This document shows positions 12,687 to 22,337 of a stretch of DNA of 37,314 bases, in pieces. The DNA is taken from the IMG/VR virus record IMGVR_UViG_3300021131_000022, positions 1-37,314 of that record; one strand, 5' to 3'. The position numbers and the translations under genes were made by a program. The DNA comes from a virus. Within the stretch, counting starts at the first letter, position 1. Every line of letters starts with the position of its first letter. The notes beneath the pieces were generated by a model. It was not told where the DNA came from. It ran no database searches and saw only the letters and a list, made by a program, of their open reading frames with translations.

Positions 12687-14299
12687 CTGACGATGTTCTC
12701 CCGCTCGACATTGACAAGCAGCTGATTGAGCTTGACCGCGAAGACTGCAAGGACCTTGTTAACTTCATCCGTCTGTCGTGGCACCTGGTCGAGCCTGGAG
12801 CTGAATACGTTCACTCTTGGCACATAGACTTCTTGGCCGCTCACTTAGAGGCAATCACAAACGAAGAAGAGCTGGACGACGGATCGCTCTACAACCGCCT
12901 GCTGATTAACATTCCGCCAGGCACGATGAAGAGCTTACTCGTTAACGTGTTCTGGCCCGCCTGGGAGTGGGGTCCGTGCAACATGCCTCACTTGCGTTAT
13001 ATTTGCGCCAGCCACAACCAAGAGCTTGCAGTGCGCGACGGCCTGCGTATGCGCCGGCTTATTGAGGATCCTTGGTATAAAGACCGCTGGCCTCACGTCG
13101 AGCTCACGCGTGATCAAAATCAAAAAACCAAATACGAGAATACAGCCCTTGGCTTCAGACAATGCTCAGCGTCGAACTCAATCACTGGCGCTCGTGCCGA
13201 CCGCGTGATCATCGACGACCCGCTGTCTGTCTCTGACGCCATGTCTCAGCAAGTCAAAGACACGGTCAACACGTGGTTCTGCGAGGCGGTGCCCACGCGT
13301 CTCGTGTCGCCAAAGCGATCCGCCATCATAGTGATCATGCAGCGCCTGGCAGAGGACGACGTCAGCGGCACAATCATTGAGCGTGGCCTGCCATACGATC
13401 ACATTATGCTGCCCATGCGCTACGACCCGTCGCGCGCCATGCCGACGATGCTTGGCATGGAAGACCCGCGGTCACGGCCAGGTGAGCTTTTATTTCCCGC
13501 CCGCTTCCCGATAGACGTCGTCGAGCGCGACGAAGAGATCATGGGAAAGTGGGCCACCGCGGGTCAGTTTGCCCAGGCACCACAGCCACGTGGCGGTGGC
13601 GTCATCCTGACTGAGTGGTGGCAGATGTGGGACAAGCCGACATATCCGCCATTTGATTACATTGTTGCCGCAGTGGACGGGGCATACACGACTAAGACAG
13701 AGAACGACCCGTCCGCCATGACGGTTTGGGGCATATGGACGGGTGGCGATCAAACTGCGCAAGTCACGCGGACCTACACGCCTGACGGCATGATGGCGGC
13801 ATTAGAGCGCACGTATAAGCAAGAGCACCCAAAGTGTATGCTGATCTACGCCTGGGCTGAACGCCTGGAGCTCCACGAGCTCGTTGAGAAAGTCCGCGAG
13901 ACAATGACTGACTGGCGTGTCGACAAGCTTCTGGTCGAGAACAAGGCAAGCGGGTATAGCGTTGCGCAAGAGCTGCGACGCGTTTATGGTTACGACGATT
14001 TCGGTGTCCAGCTAATGGATCCTAAGGGGCAGGACAAACTAGCGCGTCTCTACAGCGTGCAGCATTTGTTTTCTGATGGGTTGATCTACGCGCCAGACAG
14101 AGAGTTCGCGCAAATGGTGATCGACCAGGTCGCCGTGTTTCCTAAAGGCCGGCATGACGATCTTGTCGACACGACTAGCATGGCGTTGCGGCATCTGCGC
14201 GACATCGGGCTCCTCGTGCGTGGCGTTGAATGGACAGCGGAGGTCGACAACAGTAGAGTGCATGTTGGCTCTGCGCCGGAGCCGCTCTATCCAGTATAG
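12683..14299 (+). CDS. Terminase large subunit (538 aa)
   Basis: Packaging motor ATPase and headful or site nuclease. The N-terminal ATPase has a Walker A-like INIPPGTMKSLLV (76-88) with Lys-Ser in the GTMKS form typical of phage terminases, and Walker B DRVIIDDPLSVSD with Asp-Asp near 178. The RNase H-like nuclease follows: IVAAVDGAYTTKTENDPSAM with the first Asp, LLVENKASGYSVAQEL with the central acidic residue, and GRHDDLVDTTSMALRHL with the last acidic pair. Length is normal for the family. The start overlaps the upstream stop (ATGA). Confidence 0.95.
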   Translation: MTDDVLPLDIDKQLIELDREDCKDLVNFIRLSWHLVEPGAEYVHSWHIDFLAAHLEAITNEEELDDGSLYNRLLINIPPGTMKSLLVNVFWPAWEWGPCNMPHLRYICASHNQELAVRDGLRMRRLIEDPWYKDRWPHVELTRDQNQKTKYENTALGFRQCSASNSITGARADRVIIDDPLSVSDAMSQQVKDTVNTWFCEAVPTRLVSPKRSAIIVIMQRLAEDDVSGTIIERGLPYDHIMLPMRYDPSRAMPTMLGMEDPRSRPGELLFPARFPIDVVERDEEIMGKWATAGQFAQAPQPRGGGVILTEWWQMWDKPTYPPFDYIVAAVDGAYTTKTENDPSAMTVWGIWTGGDQTAQVTRTYTPDGMMAALERTYKQEHPKCMLIYAWAERLELHELVEKVRETMTDWRVDKLLVENKASGYSVAQELRRVYGYDDFGVQLMDPKGQDKLARLYSVQHLFSDGLIYAPDREFAQMVIDQVAVFPKGRHDDLVDTTSMALRHLRDIGLLVRGVEWTAEVDNSRVHVGSAPEPLYPV

Positions 14300-14312
14300 C
14301 AAAGAGATAAAC

Positions 14313-14528
14313 ATGATCTTAGCAAACGCCATTGTGGACGTGCTGCATAAGGCAGCGCCAGCATCAAAAGAACTTAGTAGGTTTCGCGTAGAGGTTTGGG
14401 GCAAAGAACCCCACGACTATGTGCGCGTCTATGAGATTGCCGCAAAATCTGATAATCTGGCGGCTCGTGAGGGGCTTGACCGTTTCGTTGAAGAGATTGG
14501 GAAGCTTGTAGAGAAGCAAGGCGATTAA
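14313..14528 (+). CDS. Hypothetical protein (71 aa)
   Basis: ATG at 14313 follows AAAGAGATAAAC. The product begins MILANAIVDVLHKAAPASKE, then has a beta segment (RFRVEVWGKEPHDYVRVYEI) and a helix (AAREGLDRFVEEIGKLVEKQ). The frame is open further upstream inside terL, but no good start exists there. It lies between terL and the portal gene; function unknown. Confidence 0.6.
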   Translation: MILANAIVDVLHKAAPASKELSRFRVEVWGKEPHDYVRVYEIAAKSDNLAAREGLDRFVEEIGKLVEKQGD

Positions 14529-14530
14529 TC

Positions 14531-16912
14531 ATGCCTATGACACCGGGGCTTAATCCGAATATCCGCATGCCGCAGGAGGAGCCCCAGGCGGGCCTTGGTG
14601 CCGCAGAAGACATCCTCGTTGAGATTGAAGAAGGCAAGCCAGACCGTCAGCTAGACGACAAGGGCAATGTCATCCGCATTGAGCACGAAGACGGCTCTGT
14701 CAGCATATCGCTGGATGGGCGGGCGGTCGAAGAGGTGTCAGAGGCAGAGCGTGCCCGCGAATGGTTTGAGAACCTGGTCGACGACATCGACGACGGATCT
14801 CTTGGCACAATCGCCGACGAGCTGCTTCGTGGCGTCCAGGACGACATGGACAGCCGGCAGGACTGGATTGAAGACCGGGCGCAAGGCATCAAGCTTCTTG
14901 GCCTTAAGATAGAGGTCCCGCAATTGCAAGGCGCGGCAGACGGAGCTCCGGTCGACGGCATGAGCCGCGTGCGTCACCCGCTACTGCTTGAGGCAGTGCT
15001 GCGCTTCCAGGCCAACAGCCGCAGCGAGATGCTGCCGACAGACGGGCCGGTCAAGGTCCGCGTTGACAGCGTCAATACGTCAATTCAAGAAGACAGCTTG
15101 GCAGACGCATTAGAGAAGGATCTTAATCATTACCTGACCGCGGTTGCCAAAGAGTATTACCCAGATACTGACCGCATGCTGTTCATGCTAGGCTTTGGCG
15201 GCACGGCATTTAAGAAAGTTTACTTCTGTCCGTTGCGCGGACGTCCAGTCAGCGAGACGGTCGACGCTGACGACCTGATCGTCAATAACGCCGCGACAAC
15301 ATTAGAAGACGCAAAGCGCATCACGCACCGCGTCTACATGCGATCATCAACAGTAAAGCGTTTGCAGATCCTTGGCGTTTATCGCGACATTGACTTGTCC
15401 ACGCCGCGCATGGAGCAGAAAGACGCCGTGCAGCGTGAGAAAGCAGACCAGCAAGGCATATCTGTTGAGGCAGCAAATCCAGACGATCGCGACAGAGAGA
15501 TCTACGAGATCTATTGCGAGCTAGATATTCCTGGTTTTGAGCATAAATATAAAGGAAAGATTACAGGACTTGAGATCCCTTATCGTGTTACAATCGATGT
15601 GTCGACCAGACAGATCCTTTCGATTGTAAGGAACTACGATGAGCCAAACGGTGAAGAAGGCAACGAGCTGCCTGAAGCGCGCAGCAACTTCGTCAAGTTC
15701 ACATTTGTTCCAGGCTTGGGTTTTTATGACATTGGTCTCTTGCACATTCTTGGCAATACGACTAACGCCGTAACCGCCGCATGGCGAGAGATGCTCGACG
15801 CAGGTATGTATGCCAACTTCCCCGGCTTCTTAATGGCCGACACGGGCGCGAGACAAAACACCAACATATTCCGCGTCCCTCCGGGCGGCGGAGCATTAGT
15901 GAAGACGGGCGGACTGCCAATCAGTCAAGCGATCATGCCGCTTCCTTACAAGGAGCCGGGCCAAGCGCTGATGAATTTAGTTCAAAATGTTGTCGAGACT
16001 GGCCAGAGGGTTGGCGGCACAAGCGAACTGAATGTTGGCGAGGGCAGGCAGGATGCGCCTGTAGGCACGACACTGGCGCTCATCGATCAAGCAACAAAAG
16101 TATTAAACGCTGTCCACAAGAGAATGCATTCGGCGCAGGCAGACGAGTTCCAGCTTTTGGTTCGATGCTTTCGGGAGCATCCAGACAGTTTCTGGAAGAA
16201 GTTAAAGGGACCGTCGCTTCAGTGGAACGAGCAGATCTTTTCTCAAGCGATCAACAATTACGAGCTAGTGCCGCAGGCAGATCCGAATACAGCGTCACAC
16301 ACGCAGCGCGTGATGAAGGTCATGGCGCTCAAACAATTGCAGCAATCAAACCCTGGGATGTTTGACGCTATTGCAATTGACCGCGCCGCAATGAAGGCAA
16401 TTGGCTGGAGCAATCCAGAGCAATTTATGGCCGCGCCTCAACCTCCGCCACCGCCGCCGCCAGAGCTTATGGTTGCAATGGAAGAGATCAAGGTTAAGCA
16501 GCAAGACGCGAACACCAAGCAAATGCTTGCGCAAGCCAAGATTGCGGAGACGCAAGCCAACATTGCGAAAGACGGCCAAGGACAGCAAGGCGTGCCGCTT
16601 GACCCGAACAAACTGATTGACGCGCAACTAAAGCAGGCAGAGCTGAAGCAGAAAGACGCTGACCTGCAGATGAAGAAAATGGACATCATGTCGGACATGC
16701 GCACCGAAATGATGAACGACAAAGAGAACCAGCTAGACAATTGGAACCGTCGCAAAGACCGCGAGAGCGCTGAACGCATTGCGGCAGTTAAGCTTGCGCA
16801 AGACGTGATGAAGACGCCTAATGGTCTTCAGATCATGAAGAAGGTTATTGACCCGAACATGATGAAGGTCCTTGAGAGCAAAGAAGACGAACCGCCGTTT
16901 GAGGGTCAGTAA
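14531..16912 (+). CDS. Portal protein, P22-like (793 aa)
   Basis: Dodecameric head-tail connector through which DNA is packaged. Identified by position after terL, by length (P22 portal is 725 aa), and by family-like segments: RVRHPLLLEAVLRFQANSRS then EMLPTDGPVKV near 155-185, FMLGFGGTAFKKVYFCPLRG, a stem/crown region with FVPGLGFYDIGLLHILGNTT, and QNVVETGQRVGGTSELNVGE. From about 640 there is a PPPPPPP run and then a long Gln/Lys/Ala-rich helix (QQDANTKQMLAQAKIAETQA; LKQAELKQKDADLQMKKMD), the coiled-coil barrel typical of P22-type portals. Three bases separate it from the next gene. Confidence 0.88.
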   Translation: MPMTPGLNPNIRMPQEEPQAGLGAAEDILVEIEEGKPDRQLDDKGNVIRIEHEDGSVSISLDGRAVEEVSEAERAREWFENLVDDIDDGSLGTIADELLRGVQDDMDSRQDWIEDRAQGIKLLGLKIEVPQLQGAADGAPVDGMSRVRHPLLLEAVLRFQANSRSEMLPTDGPVKVRVDSVNTSIQEDSLADALEKDLNHYLTAVAKEYYPDTDRMLFMLGFGGTAFKKVYFCPLRGRPVSETVDADDLIVNNAATTLEDAKRITHRVYMRSSTVKRLQILGVYRDIDLSTPRMEQKDAVQREKADQQGISVEAANPDDRDREIYEIYCELDIPGFEHKYKGKITGLEIPYRVTIDVSTRQILSIVRNYDEPNGEEGNELPEARSNFVKFTFVPGLGFYDIGLLHILGNTTNAVTAAWREMLDAGMYANFPGFLMADTGARQNTNIFRVPPGGGALVKTGGLPISQAIMPLPYKEPGQALMNLVQNVVETGQRVGGTSELNVGEGRQDAPVGTTLALIDQATKVLNAVHKRMHSAQADEFQLLVRCFREHPDSFWKKLKGPSLQWNEQIFSQAINNYELVPQADPNTASHTQRVMKVMALKQLQQSNPGMFDAIAIDRAAMKAIGWSNPEQFMAAPQPPPPPPPELMVAMEEIKVKQQDANTKQMLAQAKIAETQANIAKDGQGQQGVPLDPNKLIDAQLKQAELKQKDADLQMKKMDIMSDMRTEMMNDKENQLDNWNRRKDRESAERIAAVKLAQDVMKTPNGLQIMKKVIDPNMMKVLESKEDEPPFEGQ

Positions 16913-16914
16913 TC

Positions 16915-19900
16915 ATGGACGATCTATCGGAAAAGCCACAAGACGGCCTGACAGGCGAAGTATCGTTTGGCCCTGACGACCCGCAAGTGCAAGCACGGTC
17001 GGCCTACGACGTGTCTCCGATAATCGATCAAAATCTCTACAAGACCGCCAGCGCCGCGCTGGAGAGAAATAGAGACAGGCCATTTTCTAGCGCGCATGAG
17101 TTCGTTCAGCACCAGCTAAACAAAGATGAGCAACAGCTGCCGCAATACGATCGCGAGGCAGTGAAGGCGTGGCAGGAGGGCGCAAAAGGTCTTGGCCATC
17201 TCGCCGCGTATAACATCCCAGTCGTAGGTGAAGGATTAGCGCTATACGACATGGCGAATGCGGTTCATGACATTGCGTCGCCGGAGTTCCGTGAGGCAGT
17301 GAACAAAGGCGATTACCTAACGTCAGGTCTAGACGTAGCTAACCTTGCGCTGTCAGCTCTTGGCGTGCCGTGGAAGGCCGCTAAAGGCGCAGCTCAGAGC
17401 GTTGGCAAGGCGATCCTTGGCGCACCAGGCAAGGCAGCAGCGGCAGGCGCAGCAGCAGCCGCAGGCATGACGCCAGAAGACGCAGAGGCAAGCTTCTTTA
17501 GCAAAAGAGCATTTATGTCTCCCGCTATTCAAAAGGCAATGAGAGAGGCGGAGGCGGCTACTCTCATACACGGCAGAAATCCTCATGAGGTTTTCAAGGA
17601 ACACGGATGGGTGCCAGATCCATCTGGTCACATGGTTAGCGAGCTGTCGGATGAGGGCGCAAGAATAATTCCAGAAGGACTTGAGAAGTTCAGGGCTGGT
17701 AATACAAATCTATCTCTGGGAGACGTATTGTCTCACCCTGATTTGTTTGACCTTTATCCGTCTTCCTACTCAACAAAGCTCACTCCGTATCTTCCACGGA
17801 CAAACCCAGAGAAAGAGCGTGGATATTTCAATGCTACAGGGGATAAGATTGGCTCTAACATACGACTGAGTGAAAGAGACTTGCTGGAAAATTTACTTCA
17901 CGAGCATCAGCATCGAATACAGCGCGTTGAAGGCATGTCTCCCGGTCAAAACTCAGAAGACTTTCAGCGTGCTCATCAATCAATAATGATCCCGCTTGAG
18001 GAAAAATTGCGGTCCATGCAAGGCGCTATTACGCTCCGATCGCTAATGAAACAAAACCCAGAATTAAGCGATCCAGTATCAGCAATTATGTTTGCCAAGC
18101 AGCATAATATAGACATTGGCCCTCAGCCGTTGCCTTATGTAAAGAAAGATATAGAAAGTCTTTTCGACGACATGAGGGACACTCAAAATAAAATTGTTAC
18201 TGCAAGACAGACTGCCCCAGATCCATTTCAAGAATATCTTAGGTCATTAGGAGAATACACAGCCAGGCTGCCTGGAGAGCGTCTGGGCATGTCCGCGGCA
18301 GAAAGAAGAAACGCCTATCCATTTGATCCGAACTATCCAGTTATTGTTAGGGCCCCAGCGCGTGACTTAATGCATCAAGTTGCAAATCCAAAATGGGAAG
18401 CAGAGCGAGACCGTGCTGTTGAGTTAGCCAGAGAGCTGCAAAAAAATCCGATCCCACACAAAGACAAAGGCGGCGCAGTCGCTAAGCTGCTTGGCAAGCT
18501 TATGCCGCCAGGCTCTGGCTACGCCCCACGCAAAGGCTTCCAGACGCTCGTAGATCTGCCAGGCATTGGCAAGGCAGAGAGCCGTCCTATTCCTGGCATT
18601 GAGGAAATAGCGCGCCGCTTTGCGGGCCCTGAGCATGGCGCGGACGTCACTGCACTCAATCCAGAGTTCGCGCGTCGCGTTGCAGGCGAGTATGACGTCA
18701 TGCGTCACGACCCGACAGATGCTGCAGTCAAGCGCGCATACGAGGCGCTGGCAGACGAAACAATGCAGCAGTATCGCGCCGCTAAAGACCTTGGCCTCGA
18801 CATCAGGTTTCTGAAGCCAGGCGAGGCAGACCCATATGCCGCCAGCCCGGCCCTAGGCTACGAGGATCTTGTCAATAGAGGCCGCATGTTCGTTTTCCCG
18901 ACGGAAAGCGGTTTTGGCAGCTCAGGCGAGGCACCCACATCCAACGTCCTCCTAAAGGGCGCTGGACGCATAGGCAATAAGGATGACGCAGTCATCAATG
19001 ACGCCTTCCGTGTCGTGCATGATCTATTTGGCCATCACGGCCCTGGCAATCCGTCTTTCCGTGCGCCGGGTGAAGAGCGTGCGTATCAACTGCACAGCCG
19101 CATGTTCTCGCCAGAGGCACGCCCGGCATTGACGTCAGAAACCCGCGGGCAAAACAGCTGGGTTAACTTTGGCCCTGAGGCTGAGCGCAATCGCACGGCA
19201 AGCGGCGCAGACACTATCTACGCTGACCAGAAGACTGGCATCATGCCGGCCTGGACAATGGCAAAGCCGCCAGAAGAAGGCGCGGACGTCGGCCAATACA
19301 TCAGGAGCCTGAGAGGCTACGCAGCGGGTGGTGCTATCCCACGCGCTGACGACGAAGCTTTCTTCCGCCGCTTGGCTCTTTGGACCTACTCAGTCGCGCC
19401 ATTGTTTTCAGGACGCCAGGCGTTGGCAGAAAGACGCCGCGGATATGGTGCGGGCGGGAAAGCTCTTTCAGACATAATTGAGAGAGCAATTAGATCCGCA
19501 AAAGTTATCACATCTGAAGGCACACCAACGGTTAGGAATATGGCAAGAGAGACGCCATTATATCCTGATGTTTATAAAAACCCTCGCCTTTTGGCAGAAG
19601 AAGCAGAGGGTCGCGTCGCTAAAGAAGACCCTATGTTAAAGCGTCTTTGGGGCGTTAATAGAGAAGACATCTATGATATTGCTGGTCACAGACCCGGAAA
19701 TGTTGAGCCTGTTTTAGCGCCGCCACCTGCAAAAACACGCGGAATAAATTATGCGTCTGAAGCTGTTATGGTTCCAGAAAATGCAGAAAGGCTTAGAAAT
19801 ATATTAGAAGCTGGATATGAGAAACCAGGATTACGAAAAGGCATGATGCCTTGGTATTACATGGATCCTGTTTATAACCGCCTTGAACAAATGTTCGGAC

Positions 19901-20652
19901 CAGAAGAGGCTGTTAATCGCTATAATTTGTTAAATACATCTGTCTCTATGATGTCTCCGGCGAGTAATGTTAAAACAGAAATAAATAGAGGTCTTGGCGC
20001 TTATCACATGGCCTTGCAAGGAAGATTTAATGATTTTGTTCGCGGTGGAGGTAAGCCAAGCGCGGCTCCATTAGACGTCATGCCACAATATATGAGAGAC
20101 AGAATGGTGGGGCATTTGGCGCATTCTACATCTCAAGCTGGTCCATTAAGTAAATACATACAGACTGGTAAAGTAGAAATGGAAAGCCCAAAAGTTCCGC
20201 TTTACATTCAGTCTTCAGGAGTTCCAGAAACTGGCTTCCAAACAAAATTGCCTGTTCCTGACGCGCATTACACTCGTGTTGTTGGCATGCCGGACGTCAG
20301 GCGCACAGCTGATCCAGAAGTATCAATGAAGATGAATGAGTATAGACCAGTTGGTAATTGGTTTAGAGAAGAAGTAGCCAAGCCAATGGAAATGGAAGCA
20401 GTTCCCGCGCAAGCCCTTATGTGGGGAACAGGATCAGGGGCGACTGGCGTTGACACGGCAATTGGCGCACCAAAGCTTGAGCTATTGTCGCAGCACATTG
20501 GCGATGTCGCCAAGCATTACAGAATATCACCCGAAACAGCGCGTGATTTATTACTGCAAGGGACGCTGTATAAAGACGGCGGCTCTGTTATTGATCACGC
20601 ACTTGATGTAGTATCCAACATTCCGCATAGCGGAAAGCGGGACGCCGCTTAA
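16915..20652 (+). CDS. Large polyvalent protein with HExxH motif, probable ejected virion protein (1245 aa)
   Basis: Multi-domain protein typical of phage polyvalent proteins delivered with DNA. Residues 1-200 are helical with an Ala/Gly-rich hydrophobic stretch (APGKAAAAGAAAAAGM). Near 329-333 DLLENLLHEHQHRIQRVEG gives HEHQH, a zincin-like HExxH seen in such proteins. Residues 690-790 form a second conserved block: VVHDLFGHHGPGNPSFRAPG, ERAYQLHSRMFSPEARPAL, TSETRGQNSWVNFGPEAERN and YADQKTGIMPAWTM, with a His-Asp...Gly-His-His cluster that could bind metal. Residues 950-1090 form a third (MMPWYYMDPVYNRLEQMFGP; NTSVSMMSPASNVKTEINRG). Gly-Gly boxes (KGGAV near 519, AGGAI near 804, AGGKAL near 845, DGGSVI near 1222) lie between the blocks. 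Base composition shifts: AT-rich at 17.55-18.44 kb and 19.47-20.4 kb, GC-rich between. Functions are inferred. Confidence 0.72.
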   Translation: MDDLSEKPQDGLTGEVSFGPDDPQVQARSAYDVSPIIDQNLYKTASAALERNRDRPFSSAHEFVQHQLNKDEQQLPQYDREAVKAWQEGAKGLGHLAAYNIPVVGEGLALYDMANAVHDIASPEFREAVNKGDYLTSGLDVANLALSALGVPWKAAKGAAQSVGKAILGAPGKAAAAGAAAAAGMTPEDAEASFFSKRAFMSPAIQKAMREAEAATLIHGRNPHEVFKEHGWVPDPSGHMVSELSDEGARIIPEGLEKFRAGNTNLSLGDVLSHPDLFDLYPSSYSTKLTPYLPRTNPEKERGYFNATGDKIGSNIRLSERDLLENLLHEHQHRIQRVEGMSPGQNSEDFQRAHQSIMIPLEEKLRSMQGAITLRSLMKQNPELSDPVSAIMFAKQHNIDIGPQPLPYVKKDIESLFDDMRDTQNKIVTARQTAPDPFQEYLRSLGEYTARLPGERLGMSAAERRNAYPFDPNYPVIVRAPARDLMHQVANPKWEAERDRAVELARELQKNPIPHKDKGGAVAKLLGKLMPPGSGYAPRKGFQTLVDLPGIGKAESRPIPGIEEIARRFAGPEHGADVTALNPEFARRVAGEYDVMRHDPTDAAVKRAYEALADETMQQYRAAKDLGLDIRFLKPGEADPYAASPALGYEDLVNRGRMFVFPTESGFGSSGEAPTSNVLLKGAGRIGNKDDAVINDAFRVVHDLFGHHGPGNPSFRAPGEERAYQLHSRMFSPEARPALTSETRGQNSWVNFGPEAERNRTASGADTIYADQKTGIMPAWTMAKPPEEGADVGQYIRSLRGYAAGGAIPRADDEAFFRRLALWTYSVAPLFSGRQALAERRRGYGAGGKALSDIIERAIRSAKVITSEGTPTVRNMARETPLYPDVYKNPRLLAEEAEGRVAKEDPMLKRLWGVNREDIYDIAGHRPGNVEPVLAPPPAKTRGINYASEAVMVPENAERLRNILEAGYEKPGLRKGMMPWYYMDPVYNRLEQMFGPEEAVNRYNLLNTSVSMMSPASNVKTEINRGLGAYHMALQGRFNDFVRGGGKPSAAPLDVMPQYMRDRMVGHLAHSTSQAGPLSKYIQTGKVEMESPKVPLYIQSSGVPETGFQTKLPVPDAHYTRVVGMPDVRRTADPEVSMKMNEYRPVGNWFREEVAKPMEMEAVPAQALMWGTGSGATGVDTAIGAPKLELLSQHIGDVAKHYRISPETARDLLLQGTLYKDGGSVIDHALDVVSNIPHSGKRDAA

Positions 20653-20672
20653 TATCTGGCCGGAGAAATTGA

Positions 20673-22031
20673 ATGTATGAGATGGCAAAAAAGGGCCGTG
20701 AGGCCATGAAGTCTAAAGCCCGCCGATTGGCAGGCGAGAAAGACCAAAAGGTCGACAGCTCTGACTGGTCGCCCGCGCCTCCGCTGAATGCGGAAGCAAA
20801 GACTGGCATGCGTCCAGTATCCCGCCGAACCTATAAGAAGGGTGGCAAGGTTGTTGGCCAAGAGGCACGCAAGCGCGCTGACAAGCCATCTCGCGCAACG
20901 GGCGGTGAAATTGCAACCGCAATGATGAACAAGAATTTAAAGGAAGCCAACGAGAAGCGCGATGGCGTAAAGCACGTCGGCGCTCTTAAGCATGGCGGCA
21001 AAGCTAAATACGCCACGGGCGGCGGTATCAAGGACAAGAAAGCGCTTGGCGCAATCGACCCAACGCCAGTTCGTTCAAAAGCTGAACACTACAAAAAAGG
21101 CGGGATGGTCAAAAAAGCAGGCGGTGGTGGCAGTTGGCTTGAGAAAATGGTTGGCAAGCCAAAGACCGGCAGCGACATGAGCCAAGTCGGCAAAATGGGC
21201 ACTGCACGCTACAGCCAAGAAGACAAAGGAGCTCTTGACCGCGCTCTTCGAGAGAACGACGCCCTTCCGGCTCCAGCAGAAGCGGCAGAAAGCGCTGCAC
21301 GCACGGGCGACAAGCGCGGCGGCATGGTGAAGCGTAAGGCTCACGCTAAGGGCGGCAAGACGGGAATGCATCCCGACGAGCGTGAGGATCGTTCACTCGT
21401 AAAGAAAATGGTTAAGAAGACCGCACTGACCGGCAAAAAAGATGGCGGTGAAGCTGGCGGTAAGTGGATCCAGAAGGCTATTAAAAAGCCAGGCGCTCTT
21501 CACAAGCAGCTTGGCGTGCCAAAGGGCGAAAAGATCCCTGAAAAAAAGCTTGAGGCTGCAGAGAAAAAAGGCGGCAAGCTTGGCAAGCGCGCCCATTTAG
21601 CTGAAACGCTAAAGCGCATCAATAAATACGGCGGCGGGTCTCTTAGCCTTGACGCCGCTGGCGGCGAAAAAAAATCAGCATCTAAAACAAAAGAGCCAAA
21701 GAAGGTCACGCTGATTTCAGTCAACATTGGCAAGGAAACACCTAACAAGCCAGCGTCCTCTCCCGCTGACATTATGAAGCCGCCAATGGTGCCGCCAATG
21801 CCTCCTGTTGCGCCTCCTGGCGCTGGCGCTCCTCCTGCCGCACCTCCGACAATGCCTATCCCTGGCGGTCCTGGCGGCATGCCAATGCCTGGAGCACCTG
21901 GTCGCAAGGCAGGCGGACGCATCAGCAAGGTAGCCAAGTCTTACAAGGACATGGAGGCTGGAGCTGGGTCAGGCGAAGGCCGGTTGCAGAAAGAAGATAT
22001 CGCTAAAGCGAAAAAGGGTCGCGGTAAGTAA
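20673..22031 (+). CDS. Lys/Gly-rich protein with repeated KxGG boxes (452 aa)
   Basis: Strongly basic, low-complexity protein, probably a virion or DNA-condensing protein; no enzyme motif. It contains about eleven short boxes of the form [KA]-x-G-G-x-[VAIS]: KKGGKVVG, ATGGEIATA, KHGGKAKY, ATGGGIKD, KKGGMVKK, KRGGMVKR, AKGGKTGM, KDGGEAGG, KKGGKLGK, KYGGGSLS and KAGGRISK. A Pro-rich segment (MKPPMVPPMPPVAPPGAGAP) lies near 370-410. The C-terminus YKDMEAGAGSGEGRLQKEDI resembles tails of similar phage proteins. The same boxes occur in the polyvalent protein before it and in 27178-27435. Confidence 0.6.
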   Translation: MYEMAKKGREAMKSKARRLAGEKDQKVDSSDWSPAPPLNAEAKTGMRPVSRRTYKKGGKVVGQEARKRADKPSRATGGEIATAMMNKNLKEANEKRDGVKHVGALKHGGKAKYATGGGIKDKKALGAIDPTPVRSKAEHYKKGGMVKKAGGGGSWLEKMVGKPKTGSDMSQVGKMGTARYSQEDKGALDRALRENDALPAPAEAAESAARTGDKRGGMVKRKAHAKGGKTGMHPDEREDRSLVKKMVKKTALTGKKDGGEAGGKWIQKAIKKPGALHKQLGVPKGEKIPEKKLEAAEKKGGKLGKRAHLAETLKRINKYGGGSLSLDAAGGEKKSASKTKEPKKVTLISVNIGKETPNKPASSPADIMKPPMVPPMPPVAPPGAGAPPAAPPTMPIPGGPGGMPMPGAPGRKAGGRISKVAKSYKDMEAGAGSGEGRLQKEDIAKAKKGRGK

Positions 22032-22042
22032 TTACTGCGCAT

Positions 22043-22107
22043 GGACTGGGCGTCACCCCCTTATGGCGTCCAGTCCTCTTACATCATAAGGGGAGCCCAA
22101 GGGGGTG
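22043..22107 (+). promoter_or_regulatory. Intergenic RNA with two mutually exclusive 9-bp pairings
   Basis: The segment CACCCCCTTATG (22054-22065) can pair perfectly over 9 bp with CATAAGGGG (22085-22093), or over 9 bp with AAGGGGGTG (22099-22107). The latter is the ribosome site of the GTG-started gene at 22112. A third stem GGACTGG/CCAGTCC (22043-22049 / 22070-22076) encloses the shared segment. Pairing with the second partner would hide the ribosome site; pairing with the first would free it. Confidence 0.5.
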
Positions 22108-22111
22108 GGTT

Positions 22112-22327
22112 GTGGGAACACTAACGCGTAGCCATATGTTTGCTCACGAGCTTGAGCGTTTGATTGAAATTGAAGTCGAGAGAATGAAGGACAATCTTGC
22201 ACTTGGATTTCTAGAAGACTTCAACGAATACAGGTTCGTTGCAGGAAAGGTCGCCGGGTTGCGCACGGCGATCGACTTAATGGCTGAGGCATCAGCCATA
22301 TGTGATGGTAAACCGCGCGAACACTAA
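22112..22327 (+). CDS. Hypothetical small helical protein (71 aa)
   Basis: GTG start at 22112, five bases after GGGGGTGGG; an internal ATG at 22136 is an alternative. The product is mostly helical (HMFAHELERLIEIEVERMKD; FVAGKVAGLRTAIDLMAEAS). Small proteins of this character often lie between portal and scaffold genes in such phages; function unknown. Its ribosome site can be masked by the upstream RNA pairing. Confidence 0.6.
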   Translation: MGTLTRSHMFAHELERLIEIEVERMKDNLALGFLEDFNEYRFVAGKVAGLRTAIDLMAEASAICDGKPREH

Positions 22328-22337
22328 GGGGACGTTA

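Noticed and set aside
15781-16365. Rightward 194-codon frame inside the portal gene
   Set aside because: Overlaps a well-supported portal reading frame in another phase; composition is Arg/Ser-rich as expected of a shadow.
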